NCBI RefSeq assembly: GCF_020075495.1
Contig: NZ_JABYQT010000002.1
Location: 62,001 to 126,000 of the forward strand
Direction: 5' to 3'
DNA from: Vreelandella aquamarina
Lineage (GTDB): Bacteria > Pseudomonadota > Gammaproteobacteria > Pseudomonadales > Halomonadaceae
Length of the DNA: 64,000 bases
A model generated the notes under the pieces. That model did not search any database and was not told the origin of the DNA. It was given only the letters and a program-made list of their open reading frames with translations. This document shows, one piece after another, positions 24,458-34,400 of the stretch. The first letter of the stretch is position 1. Each line of letters starts with the position of its first letter. The position numbers were made by a program, and so were the translations under genes.

Positions 24458-26352
24458 CTCAAGGTCTCTGTACCAGAAGAGTGGGTGGCGCTTGTCGCGG
24501 GCTGTTGCTGAATCAGGCGAGCGGTCAACGGCGTAAAGACCAGCTCGACGCTGGTTCCACCGGTGGGGCGGTTGGCTATACTCAGCTCTCCGTTCAGGGT
24601 GTTGGCCCGGTCACGGATGATGACCAGCCCGTAGTGCATCGGTGGCGAGCTGTCGTCTTCCAGGCCGATGCCGTCATCCTCGATGCGAACCAGCAGCTGG
24701 GCATCGGCAAAACGCACCGTCACCGCCGCCCAGTGAGCTTGCGCGTGCTTGTGAGTATTGGCCAGCGCCTCGCGAATGATCTGAAGCACGTGAATCTCTT
24801 CGTTGGGGTTCAGCAGGTAAGGCGGCACATCATAGTCAAGCTCGACGGTAGCCCCCAGGCGCTGGGTGAACTCATCGACGGTCTGGCGCAGCGCAGACTG
24901 AAGCCCCGGGCCATCGAGCTTCAGCCGGAAGGTGGTAAGCAGCTCGCGCAGCTGGCGATAGGCGCTGTTCAGGCCGCTGCGCAACTCGTCGAAGACCGCC
25001 GCCTGGGTGTCGCGCGAGGCGTCTTTCTGCTGCATGCGCTCGAGCCGCGCTACCTGCATCTTGAGATAAGAGAGCGACTGGGCCAGCGAGTCGTGCAGTT
25101 CGCGCGCGATGATGGTGCGCTCGTTGATCAAGGTGACCTGCTGCTGCTCCTCGATGCGCCGCTGCAGGTACACCGCCGTGGCGAGCTGGTCCGCCAGCAT
25201 GGTGAGCAGGCGGTGGGTATTGTCGTTGAGCGTTTCCTGGTGATACCACACTTCGAGCGTGCCGAGCAGCGTATCGCCGACGCTGATGGGGAGAAGCAGG
25301 CACTGCGCCTGGTCGGAGGCCATCAGCTCCAGCGGCCGGGGGTCGATCAGGCAGGCGTGGCACTCCTGGTCGCGGCAATATTCCGGCCGGGTAGGCGAGT
25401 GGGTTTCCAGCACCAGCATTTCCCGCTGGTCGAAAGGATCGTTCAGCGACAGCCGTATCGGGCCGATGTCCAGCAGCTTTTCCAGTTCGCGCAGCATGGG
25501 AGCGGCGCTGGAACACAGATCGTTGCCACCGCCATACAGCGAGCGGCCGGCATCGTGCATCACGCGCAGCGCCTGGTTGCTGCGTTCAAGCTCCTGCTCC
25601 TTGCGCGATACTTTCTCCTCTAGCGCCGCGTAGCTTGCCGACAGCTCGGCGGACATCTTGTTGAAAGTGTCGCCCAGAAGGGCCAGTTCGTCGCTTCCGC
25701 GCAGCTTCGAGCGGTGGTCGAAATTGCGCTGGGCGGCTTCGCGGGCCAGCACCATGAGCTGGCGCAGAGGCACTACCAGGTTGTGGCGAACGTCGTACAA
25801 AGCGATCAACACCACGATGGCGATCAGCGTCAGGAAAAGTATCTGCATCATGCCCAGTAGCTGCACCTTGGCTTCAGTGCTTTGCTCAAGCTGCAGCACC
25901 AGGGTATCGATATCATCGACCATGGCGGTCATCATGGCTTGCAGGGCGTCCAGGTCGGGGGCATCGCTGGCGGATGCTTCCAGCAGCGTGGGGCGCAGGG
26001 TGGTCTGCCAGTAGGCCTGGAGCTTGTCCAGCTGGCGGCGGCGCTCGTGACGCGCGCTGTCGGGGACGCTGTGCTGCAGGGTAGGGCCATTGAGGCGTTG
26101 GTCAAAACGGGCCATCAACTCGGCAAGGCGTGCCTCGCTTGTGTCATCAGGAACGTACTGCGCGCGCTGCACTTCCCCCATGATCTGGTAGGCGTTCATG
26201 CGCAAGGAGCCCGCCACGTTGATTGCCGCGGCATCGCCGTGGGTGCTGGCGGACATCATCATGGTGAGCGAGATACTGACAAATGCCATACCGCTGATGG
26301 CAAGCAGTGACGCAATGATGCGGGCCACCAGGGAGCGTTGAAGTAATTTCAT
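24454..26352 (-). CDS. narX: Nitrate/nitrite sensor kinase NarX
   Basis: 632 residues. TM1 (about 10-33); periplasmic four-helix sensor whose nitrate-binding P-box is intact ([19 protein letters not shown], 40-58); TM2; HAMP; a central Cys cluster (CRDQECHAC); HisKA_3 with the phosphorylated His420 ([12 protein letters not shown]); and HATPase (DDGIGLEDD). ATG 26352 is used; the frame opens at 26409. Signals to NarL, encoded immediately downstream. A NarL-like palindrome lies 63-84 bases upstream and may mediate autoregulation. Confidence 0.94.
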   Translation of the reverse strand: MKLLQRSLVARIIASLLAISGMAFVSISLTMMMSASTHGDAAAINVAGSLRMNAYQIMGEVQRAQYVPDDTSEARLAELMARFDQRLNGPTLQHSVPDSARHERRRQLDKLQAYWQTTLRPTLLEASASDAPDLDALQAMMTAMVDDIDTLVLQLEQSTEAKVQLLGMMQILFLTLIAIVVLIALYDVRHNLVVPLRQLMVLAREAAQRNFDHRSKLRGSDELALLGDTFNKMSAELSASYAALEEKVSRKEQELERSNQALRVMHDAGRSLYGGGNDLCSSAAPMLRELEKLLDIGPIRLSLNDPFDQREMLVLETHSPTRPEYCRDQECHACLIDPRPLELMASDQAQCLLLPISVGDTLLGTLEVWYHQETLNDNTHRLLTMLADQLATAVYLQRRIEEQQQVTLINERTIIARELHDSLAQSLSYLKMQVARLERMQQKDASRDTQAAVFDELRSGLNSAYRQLRELLTTFRLKLDGPGLQSALRQTVDEFTQRLGATVELDYDVPPYLLNPNEEIHVLQIIREALANTHKHAQAHWAAVTVRFADAQLLVRIEDDGIGLEDDSSPPMHYGLVIIRDRANTLNGELSIANRPTGGTSVELVFTPLTARLIQQQPATSATHSSGTETLR

Positions 26353-26414
26353 GGCAGTTCCGATAGCGCGTAATGAGAAATGGAGCAGTGCCACTTTACG
26401 CATCGGCAAGCGAG

Positions 26415-26436
26415 GGCTATCCCTTAAGGGTTAGCC
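26415..26436. promoter_or_regulatory. Palindrome in the narX promoter region (NarL-like)
   Basis: GGCTA-T-CCCTTAAGGG-T-TAGCC is a 22-bp palindrome with a single mismatched pair. Its core TATCCCT-TA-AGGGTTA has the 7-2-7 geometry of NarL sites but deviates at the third heptamer position. It sits between divergent narX and the 26530 gene and could serve both. Confidence 0.5.
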
Positions 26437-26529
26437 GAACTACCTCCGATGCCTTTTGACCGGTCTTGTCTAATTGCCGACAATTCTTGCACGTCTTCTG
26501 ATGTCTTCATACCCTCGCCGGAAAACACC

Positions 26530-27099
26530 ATGCCTTCATCCACTCCTCCTCCTTCGCTCGAGGCATCCGTCGAGTCGGTCAATGGTTATCAGCTGCTGGT
26601 CGCTATGCTGCTCATGCCCCTGGCAAGTGCGCTGGCGGTGGCCAGCTGGACGCTTTATGCCCTGCTCGCCAGGCAACCGGCCTACGCGCTGCTGCCGTTG
26701 GTGAGCGCCATGCTGCTGGCGTGGCCGGCCTGGAACCTGGCCCGCCGTGGGGATACCTGCCGATTGATGCAGTGGCTATTGCTGGGCCTGGCACTGGCCC
26801 TGGGCGGGTTCGGCGTGGCCGACCAGACGTGGATGCTGCTGCTGGTGGGAGGCGGGCTGGGGCTGGGGGGCGCGGTGATGGCAACCGGCATCGCCCATGC
26901 CAGAGGCTGGATGCCCGGACGCACGATGCCGCTTTATGCCGGTCTTGGCTTGGCGGTGGTGGCCGGCGTGGGGTTCTCCCTGCACATGGTGCCCCTGGTC
27001 GTCCAGGCCTATGGCTGGCAGGTTGCGCCCCTTAGTCTGTTGATTCCTTTGTTGATGATAACGCTACTGCTATGGCTTTTCGTGGAGTCTCCCGCCTAG
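26530..27099 (+). CDS. Hypothetical multi-span membrane protein
   Basis: 189 residues with six predicted membrane helices and a Gly-rich turn (GGGLGLGGAVMATG). ATG 26530 follows CGGA; the frame opens at 26449. Unrecognised family. It is divergent from narXL and first of three consecutive genes, so it may be nitrate-responsive through the intergenic palindrome. Confidence 0.65.
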   Translation: MPSSTPPPSLEASVESVNGYQLLVAMLLMPLASALAVASWTLYALLARQPAYALLPLVSAMLLAWPAWNLARRGDTCRLMQWLLLGLALALGGFGVADQTWMLLLVGGGLGLGGAVMATGIAHARGWMPGRTMPLYAGLGLAVVAGVGFSLHMVPLVVQAYGWQVAPLSLLIPLLMITLLLWLFVESPA

Positions 27100-27148
27100 G
27101 CCCGCCAGACCCATGGCAACTACCTCCACTACCGATAAGGTTGGGTTC

Positions 27149-27541
27149 ATGACGATTGCAACGTTTGCCGATTTACTTCAAGAAGCCCGCCGGCAGCCCC
27201 GCCCCCAGCGGCTGCTGTTCGTGTTTGTGCGCGCCGAGCTGCCGGATTTCCCCGATCCCGAGCAGCGCCGCCGCTTCGAGCAGGGCGAGGGAGGCGTGCT
27301 GGTGCCGGTGATCTGCGTGGATAAATCCCCCGACGAGCTGAGCAGCATGGCGGTTCTGGTCGAGGAGTCGCGCCGTACCGACATCCAATGGGATCTGATG
27401 TTGGCAGCGGCCGTGGATGATCCGGGCGCTGACGCCGAGATAGAGCGGCAGCTTCAGCGCATGATGGAGTCTCTGCAAATGGGTAATATCACTTCTTTTC
27501 TTGTGTTCGACCCACAGGGCAATACGGTCAACGTGGGCTAG
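27149..27541 (+). CDS. Conserved hypothetical protein (often labelled ribonucleotide reductase subunit alpha)
   Basis: 130 residues: TFADLLQEARRQPRPQRLLFVFVRAELPDF...VLVPVICVDKSPDELSSMAVLVEESRRTDIQWDLML... The pattern matches small proteins in pseudomonads and Halomonas that databases call ribonucleotide reductase subunit alpha; there is no RNR active site, so the label is wrong. ATG 27149 has AAGG upstream; the frame opens at 27113. Function unknown. Confidence 0.75.
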   Translation: MTIATFADLLQEARRQPRPQRLLFVFVRAELPDFPDPEQRRRFEQGEGGVLVPVICVDKSPDELSSMAVLVEESRRTDIQWDLMLAAAVDDPGADAEIERQLQRMMESLQMGNITSFLVFDPQGNTVNVG

Positions 27542-27552
27542 GCGAGGCTGGT

Positions 27553-27939
27553 ATGGAGCACTATTTTCTGATCAAGCATCTGCATATGAGTGCGGCGGCG
27601 CTGAGTATCACGTTTTTCGTGGTGCGCGCCTGGTGGTCCGTGCAGGAAAATCCACGGCTCGATGCCCGTTGGGTCAAGGTGTTGCCGCATCTCATCGATA
27701 CGGTTCTGCTGGGGCTGGGCGTCACCTTGATGCTGCTGCTTTCCGTATGGCCCTGGCAGCTTCCCTGGCTGGCGGCGAAGTTGCTGGCGCTGCTCGCCTA
27801 TATCGGTATTGGAACGGTGGCCATCAAGCGAGGGCCGACGCCCCGAGTGCGTGCCCTGGCCGCTGTCCTGGCAGTAGCCACCTTCGTGTACATGGTGGGG
27901 GCCGCCATTCGGCACAGCCCGCTCTCCTGGCTTGCCTGA
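27553..27939 (+). CDS. SirB2-family membrane protein
   Basis: 128 residues, four membrane helices. The SirB2 pattern: LIKHLHMSAAALSITFFVVRAWWSV, LPHLIDTVLLGLGVTLM, WLAAKLLALLAYIGIGTVAIKRG and a short basic tail. Lies 11 bases after the previous gene, clearly the same operon. Family function is uncertain. Confidence 0.88.
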   Translation: MEHYFLIKHLHMSAAALSITFFVVRAWWSVQENPRLDARWVKVLPHLIDTVLLGLGVTLMLLLSVWPWQLPWLAAKLLALLAYIGIGTVAIKRGPTPRVRALAAVLAVATFVYMVGAAIRHSPLSWLA

Positions 27940-27959
27940 GGCGCCGATATTCAGGCAAG
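27931..27959. terminator. Inverted repeat at the sirB2 stop
   Basis: CTTGCCTGA (27931-27939, containing the stop codon) pairs with TCAGGCAAG (27951-27959). No T-run follows, so a terminator is possible but weak; it lies between convergent genes. Confidence 0.4.
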
Positions 27960-27994
27960 CAGGGGCCAGGGCTCAAGCAACGCGCCAAGGCCAA

Positions 27995-28561
27995 TCAGTA
28001 GGCCCAGACAATCGCCATCAGCAAGCCCCACGCCAGCAATCCAGCCGCCATGATGGTGTAGGTAACGGACATGGTAGTGACATCATTGGCCCGGCGTTCA
28101 CACAGGGCCTGTAACCCGTGGTAGACCAGGCTGCAGGAGATACCTAGCGCCGCCAGGACTACCACTGCATTGAAGAGCAGGCTGGGAACCAGCAGCGCAA
28201 ATGCAGCAGACCACAAGGGCAGCGGCGCCAGGGCCGCTAACAGATAGGCGCCGTGGTAGCTGATGGCAAGTTCGCGGTCGCTGTTGACGACGGCGTGAAT
28301 CAACCAGCCCATCACGAAGAAGGTCAGCAGCTCGGCCAGAAACAGGATGGTCGTGATGAACCGCCACTGCCGGTCGGCGAAGCCGGCGACGAAAACATCC
28401 CCGTAGTGAGTGCCCGCATAATAGAGCATCAAAGGCGGCACTAACGACATGGGTAACACCAGACACCAGGCCAGCGTGGCGATGGACGGGCTGCGCTGCT
28501 GCAAGCGCTGCCAGCTTCCTTGCTGGGTGAAAGGCAACTGAATAACGGCTAATGGGGTCAT
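27995..28561 (-). CDS. Yip1-family membrane protein, paralogue B
   Basis: 188 residues, the same length as paralogue A at 18513-19079 and similar throughout (QLPFTQQGSWQRLQQRSPSIATLAWCLVLP, AGTHYGDVFVAGFADRQWRFITTILFLAEL, MSVTYTIMAAGLLAWG). ATG 28561 follows GAGGGATGACATC; ATG 28576 in frame has no ribosome site. The upstream operator-like sequence is identical to that of paralogue A, so both appear to answer to the same regulator. Confidence 0.83.
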   Translation of the reverse strand: MTPLAVIQLPFTQQGSWQRLQQRSPSIATLAWCLVLPMSLVPPLMLYYAGTHYGDVFVAGFADRQWRFITTILFLAELLTFFVMGWLIHAVVNSDRELAISYHGAYLLAALAPLPLWSAAFALLVPSLLFNAVVVLAALGISCSLVYHGLQALCERRANDVTTMSVTYTIMAAGLLAWGLLMAIVWAY

Positions 28562-28603
28562 GATGTCATCCCTCATTCGGTTATGATCGCGGTCGGCTTA
28601 TAA

Positions 28604-28620
28604 ATATCATATTGTGATAC
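28604..28620. promoter_or_regulatory. Second copy of the marR-type operator, upstream of yip1-B
   Basis: Sixteen bases (28605-28620) identical to 19135-19150, containing TATCA-TATTG-TGATA. Located 44-59 bases before ATG 28561; there is no regulator gene adjacent here, so the binding protein must be encoded elsewhere, most simply by the marR-type gene at 19272. Confidence 0.65.
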
Positions 28621-28686
28621 TAGTAGTTAGAATTAGGCGTTATTGGCATTCTGTCAAGTGAACGGGCCTGTCGACATGGCGCTTTT

Positions 28687-29895
28687 CTACTGCGTGTTAT
28701 CGCTCTCGGAAAGTGTCGCTATGGCCTGTTGCAGGTCATCGAGAAGGTCCTCGGCATCTTCCAGGCCAATCGAAAGGCGCAGCATTCCATCTGTAATGCC
28801 ACGCTTTGCCCGCTCTTCGGCGGAAATATCTGCATGCGATGTCGTGCATGGCTGAGTGACGAGGCTTTCAGCACCGCCCAGACTGGGGGCAATGGCAAAA
28901 AGCGCCAACCGGTCTGCCACCTTTGTCGCCGCGTCGCGCCCACCCACAAACTCCAGTGTCAGCATACCGCCGAAACCGCGCATTTGCTGGCGTGCCAGAC
29001 GATGCCCCGGATGCGACGGCAGCCCTGGGTAGAGCACACGAGCGATAGCAGGATGCCCCAGCAATGCCTCGGCGATTGCCTGTGCTGAGGCATTGTGCCG
29101 CTCGACGCGTAAAGGCAACGTGCGCACGCTTCGTGAAAGCAGCGATGCCATTTGCGGCGAGAGGGCGCAGCCCAGGTTTTGCCGCCAGGGCCACATCGCG
29201 TCGAGCAGCTTGGCTGACCCCATGACCGCACCGGCGGTGAGATCACTGTGGCCCCCCAGGTACTTTGTTGCACTATGCACCACGATATCGGCGCCCAGTG
29301 CCAGCGGCTGCTGGTTGATGGGGGTTGCAAACGTGCTGTCTACCGCCACCAGGGCCCCGTGACGGTGGGCTTGTTCGGCCACTGCGGCAATATCGGTAAG
29401 CCGCAACGTCGGATTGGTGGGGGTCTCTATGTAGACCAGCCCTACACCTGAGGCCAGCAAGTGCTCCAGCGCATCAAAATCGTCCCCCTCCAGCAGAAAG
29501 TGTGTGTTGATACCCAGCTCGGGCAACTGATGCTCGAGCAGGCCCAGCGTGCCGCCATATATCTCGCCCAGACAGGCGATGCCACGCCGGCCGTGGCTCA
29601 GAAACAGGGTGCTGATGGCCGCCATGCCGGATGAGAATGCCCAGGCTTTCTCGGCGCCTTCCAGCGCGGCCAGCGTTTCCTCCAGGGCGTAAAGCGTCGG
29701 GTTGTGGCCATAGCGCGAGTAAAGCGGTGCACGCCGACGTCCTTCAGTTACTTCCAGCAGGGCCGTCGTATCGGGGTAGGCGAACGTCGTCGTATCGTAA
29801 ATCGGCATATGGGGGCTGCCGAAGGCATCCTGTTGCTGTTGGCTGTGAATGGCCAGCGTAGCGGCGCCAAAACGAGATGAACGCGGGTCCGACAT
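28687..29895 (-). CDS. Cys/Met metabolism PLP-dependent enzyme
   Basis: 402 residues, fold type I (PF01053). PLP-binding lysine Lys211 in HSATKYLGGHSDL, the phosphate/ring contacts SSGMAAI (about 89) and Asp186 in AVDSTFATP, plus YSRYGHNPT and IETPTNPT. Cystathionine gamma-synthase, methionine gamma-lyase and O-acetylhomoserine sulfhydrylase share these motifs and cannot be separated by eye. Monocistronic. Confidence 0.88.
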   Translation of the reverse strand: MSDPRSSRFGAATLAIHSQQQQDAFGSPHMPIYDTTTFAYPDTTALLEVTEGRRRAPLYSRYGHNPTLYALEETLAALEGAEKAWAFSSGMAAISTLFLSHGRRGIACLGEIYGGTLGLLEHQLPELGINTHFLLEGDDFDALEHLLASGVGLVYIETPTNPTLRLTDIAAVAEQAHRHGALVAVDSTFATPINQQPLALGADIVVHSATKYLGGHSDLTAGAVMGSAKLLDAMWPWRQNLGCALSPQMASLLSRSVRTLPLRVERHNASAQAIAEALLGHPAIARVLYPGLPSHPGHRLARQQMRGFGGMLTLEFVGGRDAATKVADRLALFAIAPSLGGAESLVTQPCTTSHADISAEERAKRGITDGMLRLSIGLEDAEDLLDDLQQAIATLSESDNTQ

Positions 29896-30073
29896 GGTGC
29901 AACTCCCGGTGGTAGGTTTTTGATCGAGTCGGTTCTAGTTTAAGTAGGATGTTGGCCATGACAAGGCGGCTGACTGCGTAAGCCCACACGATGCTTTGTT
30001 GATATCTGTCATCCTTTTCATCAAGCCCCTGGATCACAATGGATATCCGAGTGATTTAGTGGGGTATTACGCT

Positions 30074-31285
30074 ATGCCAACCAATGCTTTCTCCCGAGGT
30101 GCCGCCACAATTACCCAGTTGCCGTTGCTGCGCCTGGCGTTTCGGCCCTTTTTCCTGCTGGCGGCACTGTTCAGCATCGTATCTCTGCTGGTGTGGCTGG
30201 CCTTCTGGCATGGCCATGTTCTGCTGCGTCCTTATGGCGGGTTGGTGTTCTGGCACCAGCACGAGATGCTGTTTGGCTTTGCCGCGGCGGTGGTGGCAGG
30301 GTTTCTGCTTACCGCTGTACGTAACTGGACGGGGTTGTCGAGCTTGAGCGGCGGGCCGTTACTTGGCCTTGTGGTGTTGTGGCTGATGGGCCGGGGGCTG
30401 ATGGCTTTCCCCTTGGGGCTTCCGGCTTGGTTATTGCTGGTAATTGATGGTGCATTCCTGCCGGTGGTCGCCGTTGTCATGGCGCGTCTGGTGATCACTG
30501 CAAGGCGCTGGCGCAACGTGATCTTCATTCCCACGCTGCTGCTGTTTGGCCTTGCCGATCTGGCCATGCACCTAGGCGTAATGAAAGGCGATGCGGTGCT
30601 GATTCGTCAGGCTGCTTACTTGGCCGTTTTGTTGATTTCGCTGGTCATGGTAATCGTGGGCGGACGGGTGATTGCCATGTTTACCGCTAACCGGCTCGGG
30701 CTTTCCAGAGCGGAGCCTGTGTTCTTGCTGGAAAGCGTGACGCTGATGAGCACAGCAGGCGCGGTGCTGCTGCAGCTCGCCATCATGCTGGGAATGAGTG
30801 TATCGAATGCGTTACTGGGCGCCGTGATGCTGATTGCGGCATTGGCCAATTTCGTTCGCATGGCGCGTTGGGGCGGGCTTCGCAGCTGGCGGGAGCCCTT
30901 GCTGTGGGGGTTGCATGCGAGTTACGCCTGCATTCCGCTAGGCCTTTTTCTGTGGGTGCTGGCCCTCATGGGAGTGATGCGTGTCGACCTCGCTGTGCAT
31001 GCCCTGACCATTGGTGGCATGGGCACCATGATGCTGGCCATGATGGCCCGGGTGTCCTTGGGCCATACCGCCCGGCCTATTCGTACCTTGCCGGGGGTTG
31101 GCGGGGCGCTGGGCATGATGTTGATAGCTGCATTGGTACGCGCACCGGTGCTGGCGCTGTTCCCGCAGGTCACCCACTGGATGTATACGCTGAGCATCAT
31201 CCTCTGGTGCCTGGCCTACGCCGTATTTCTGGCGCACTACACCTGGCCGTTGATGCAAGCGCGCATCGACGGCCAGGATGGCTGA
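30074..31285 (+). CDS. nnrS: NnrS-family membrane protein
   Basis: 403 residues, about twelve membrane helices. Conserved NnrS segments: LAFRPFFLLAALFSI, VFWHQHEMLFGFAAAVVAGFLLTAVRNWTG, GGRVIAMFTAN and AVHALTIGGMGTMMLAMMARVSLGHTARP with several His that may bind haem or metal. NnrS counters nitrosative stress and its gene is typically NO- or nitrate-controlled. ATG 30074 is preferred; the frame opens at 29996. It lies 169 bases upstream of narG, in the same direction. Confidence 0.92.
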   Translation: MPTNAFSRGAATITQLPLLRLAFRPFFLLAALFSIVSLLVWLAFWHGHVLLRPYGGLVFWHQHEMLFGFAAAVVAGFLLTAVRNWTGLSSLSGGPLLGLVVLWLMGRGLMAFPLGLPAWLLLVIDGAFLPVVAVVMARLVITARRWRNVIFIPTLLLFGLADLAMHLGVMKGDAVLIRQAAYLAVLLISLVMVIVGGRVIAMFTANRLGLSRAEPVFLLESVTLMSTAGAVLLQLAIMLGMSVSNALLGAVMLIAALANFVRMARWGGLRSWREPLLWGLHASYACIPLGLFLWVLALMGVMRVDLAVHALTIGGMGTMMLAMMARVSLGHTARPIRTLPGVGGALGMMLIAALVRAPVLALFPQVTHWMYTLSIILWCLAYAVFLAHYTWPLMQARIDGQDG

Positions 31286-31454
31286 AGGCCTTGGCCGCCA
31301 GCGTATTCCCTTGTGCTCGCCTCTCTATCACCTTGGGGGTAGAAGGGGTGTATATGGAGGTAACCACGCAGTAATTCGTCGATCGATCGCTCAGAATCCT
31401 CTCCATGGAACCCGCTTCGGGTACGCACATTTTCGAGGAGCCAGGAGAGCGACC

Positions 31455-34400
31455 ATGAGTCACTTCATAGACCGGCTGAATTTCTTTCGCAAGTCCCGCG
31501 AGCCCTTTGCCAACGAGCACGGCGAGCTGCGCAGCGAATCCCGCCAGTGGGAGGATAGCTACCGCGCCCGCTGGCAGCACGACAAGGTGGTGCGCAGCAC
31601 CCACGGCGTGAACTGTACCGGCTCGTGCAGCTGGAAGATCTACGTCAAGAACGGTCTGGTGACCTGGGAAACCCAGCAGACCGACTACCCGCGCACCCGG
31701 CCTGATCTGCCCAACCACGAGCCGCGTGGCTGCCCACGTGGCGCCAGCTACTCCTGGTACCTGTACAGTGCCAACCGCCTCAAGTACCCCTTGATTCGCA
31801 AACCGCTGCTGGCGCTGTGGCGCGAGGCGCTCAAGGCCAACCCGGACCCGGTGGACGCCTGGGCCTCCATCGTCGAAGACCCGGCCAAGACCAAGCAGTA
31901 CAAGCGTGCCCGCGGCATGGGGGGCTTCGTGCGCGGCGACTGGGACGAGCTCAACGAGCTGGTCGCGGCCTCCAACGTCTACACCGCCAAGCAGTATGGC
32001 CCGGACCGCATCATCGGCTTCTCGCCGATTCCCGCCATGTCGATGGTCAGCTATGCGGCGGGCAGCCGCTACCTGTCGCTGATCGGCGGCGTGTGCATGA
32101 GCTTCTACGACTGGTACTGCGATTTGCCGCCGGCGTCTCCGATGACCTGGGGCGAGCAGACCGACGTGCCCGAATCCGCCGACTGGTACAACTCGAGCTA
32201 CATCATCGCCTGGGGATCCAACGTACCCCAGACGCGTACCCCGGATGCGCACTTCTTCACCGAAGTGCGCTACAAGGGCACCAAGACCGTTTCGATCACC
32301 CCGGACTACTCCGAGGTCTCCAAGCTGACCGATGAGTGGCTGTCGGCCAAGCAGGGCACCGATGCCGCACTCGCCATGGCCATGGGGCACGTCATTCTCA
32401 AGGAATTCCACCTCGAGAACCCCAGTGCCTACTTCACCGACTACGTGCGCCGCTATACCGACATGCCGTTTCTGGTGGAACTTGAGGCGCGGGAAGACGG
32501 CAGCTTTGTTCCCGGCCGCCAGCTGCGCGCCAGCGATTTCGACGCCGCGCTGGGTCAGGAAAACAATCCCGAATGGAAGACCGTCGCCTGGGATGAAACC
32601 CGTGACCAGCTGGTGGTGCCGCGGGGGTCCATCGGCTTTCGCTGGGGGGAAACCGGCGATGAGGTGGGCAAGTGGAACCTGGAGCCGCTGGATGCCGAGG
32701 GCACCGAGATCAAGCCGCTGCTGAGCCTGGCCGGCCATCACGATAGCGTGGCACGGGTGGCGTTTCCCTACTTCGGGGGCATCGAGCACGAACATTTCGA
32801 GCACGTCAAAGGCGCCGGTGTGGGCGCCGCCGATGACCTGCTGTTCCATAACCTGCCCGTCAAGCGGCTCACACGTGCCGATGGCAGCGACTTTCTGGCA
32901 GTGACCGTTTTCGATCTGATGTGCGCCAACTACGGCATCGACCGCGGCCTGGTCAGCGACCATGAGGACGATGGCGCCACCACCTACGATCAGATCCGCC
33001 CCTATACCCCGGCCTGGCAGGAGAAGATCACCGGGGTGCCGGCCGAGCAGTGCACCCGTATTGCCCGCGAATTTGCCGACAACGCCAACAAGACCCACGG
33101 GCGCAGCATGATCATCGTCGGTGCCGGCATGAACCACTGGTACCACATGGACATGAACTACCGTGGCCTGATCAACATGCTGGTCATGTGCGGCTGTATC
33201 GGCCAGAGCGGTGGCGGCTGGGCGCACTATGTAGGCCAGGAGAAGCTGCGTCCGCAAACCGGCTGGACGCCGCTGGCCTTCGGCCTTGACTGGCAGCGCC
33301 CACCGCGGCACATGAACTCCACGTCGTTTTTCTATAACCACTCTTCTCAGTGGCGCTACGAGAAGCTTGAAATCAAGGAGATCCTCTCGCCGCTGACCAG
33401 GGTGGAGGATTACCCGGGCAGCCTGATCGATTTCAACGTGCGCGCCGAGCGCATGGGCTGGCTGCCGTCGGCCCCGCAGCTGGACACCAACCCGCTGCGC
33501 CTGGCGAAGAAGGCCGAGGCGGCGGGCATGTCGAGTGCCGACTACGCGGTTTCCCAGCTCAAGAGTGGCGGGCTGCGCTTTGCCGCGGAAGACCCGGACG
33601 CGCCGCAGAACTTCCCGCGCAACCTGTTCATCTGGCGCTCCAACCTGCTGGGCAGCTCCGGCAAGGGCCATGAGTACATGCTCAAGTACCTGCTGGGCAC
33701 CCGCCACGGGATTCAGGGCAAGGACCTTGGCGACTTTGGCGGCCAGAAGCCTGAAGAAGTGGTGTGGCGTGACGAGGCGCCGGAAGGCAAGCTCGACTTG
33801 CTGGTGACGCTGGATTTTCGCATGTCCACCACCTGCCTCTACTCGGATATCGTGCTGCCGACGGCCACCTGGTACGAGAAGAACGACCTCAATACCTCGG
33901 ACATGCACCCCTTCATTCACCCGCTGACCGCCGCCACCGACCCGGCCTGGGAATCGCGCAGCGACTGGGATATCTACAAGGGCATTGCCAAGGCGTTTTC
34001 CAAGGTGTGCGTTGGCCACCTGGGCGAGGAGACCGACCTGGTCACGCTGCCCATGCAGCATGACTCCCCCGGAGAGCTGGCCCAGCCGGCGGTAATGGAC
34101 TGGAAGAAGGGCGAGTGCGAGGCGATTCCGGGCAAGACCATGCCCTCGCTGATCGAGGTCAAGCGCAACTACCCGGAAACCTACGAGCGCTTCACCTCCG
34201 TCGGGCCTTTACTTGAAAGCATTGGCAACGGCGGCAAGGGCATTGCCTGGAACACCGAGGCGGAAGTCGAGCTGCTGGGCAAGCTCAACCATCGCAAGCT
34301 GGACGGCCCGCAGAAGGGGCGCCCGCTGATCGAAAGTGCCATCGACGCCGCCGAGATGATTCTGACCCTGGCACCGGAAACCAACGGCCAGGTGGCGGTA

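Noticed and set aside
29990-30040. Possible FNR/Dnr box upstream of nnrS (TTGAT at about 29999, ATCAA nearby)
   Set aside because: The two half-sites are not 4 bases apart, so they do not form an FNR-type site.
31197-34061. 954-codon open frame on the minus strand
   Set aside because: It lies entirely antisense to narG, whose protein is unmistakable; long antisense frames are common in GC-rich coding DNA with biased third positions.
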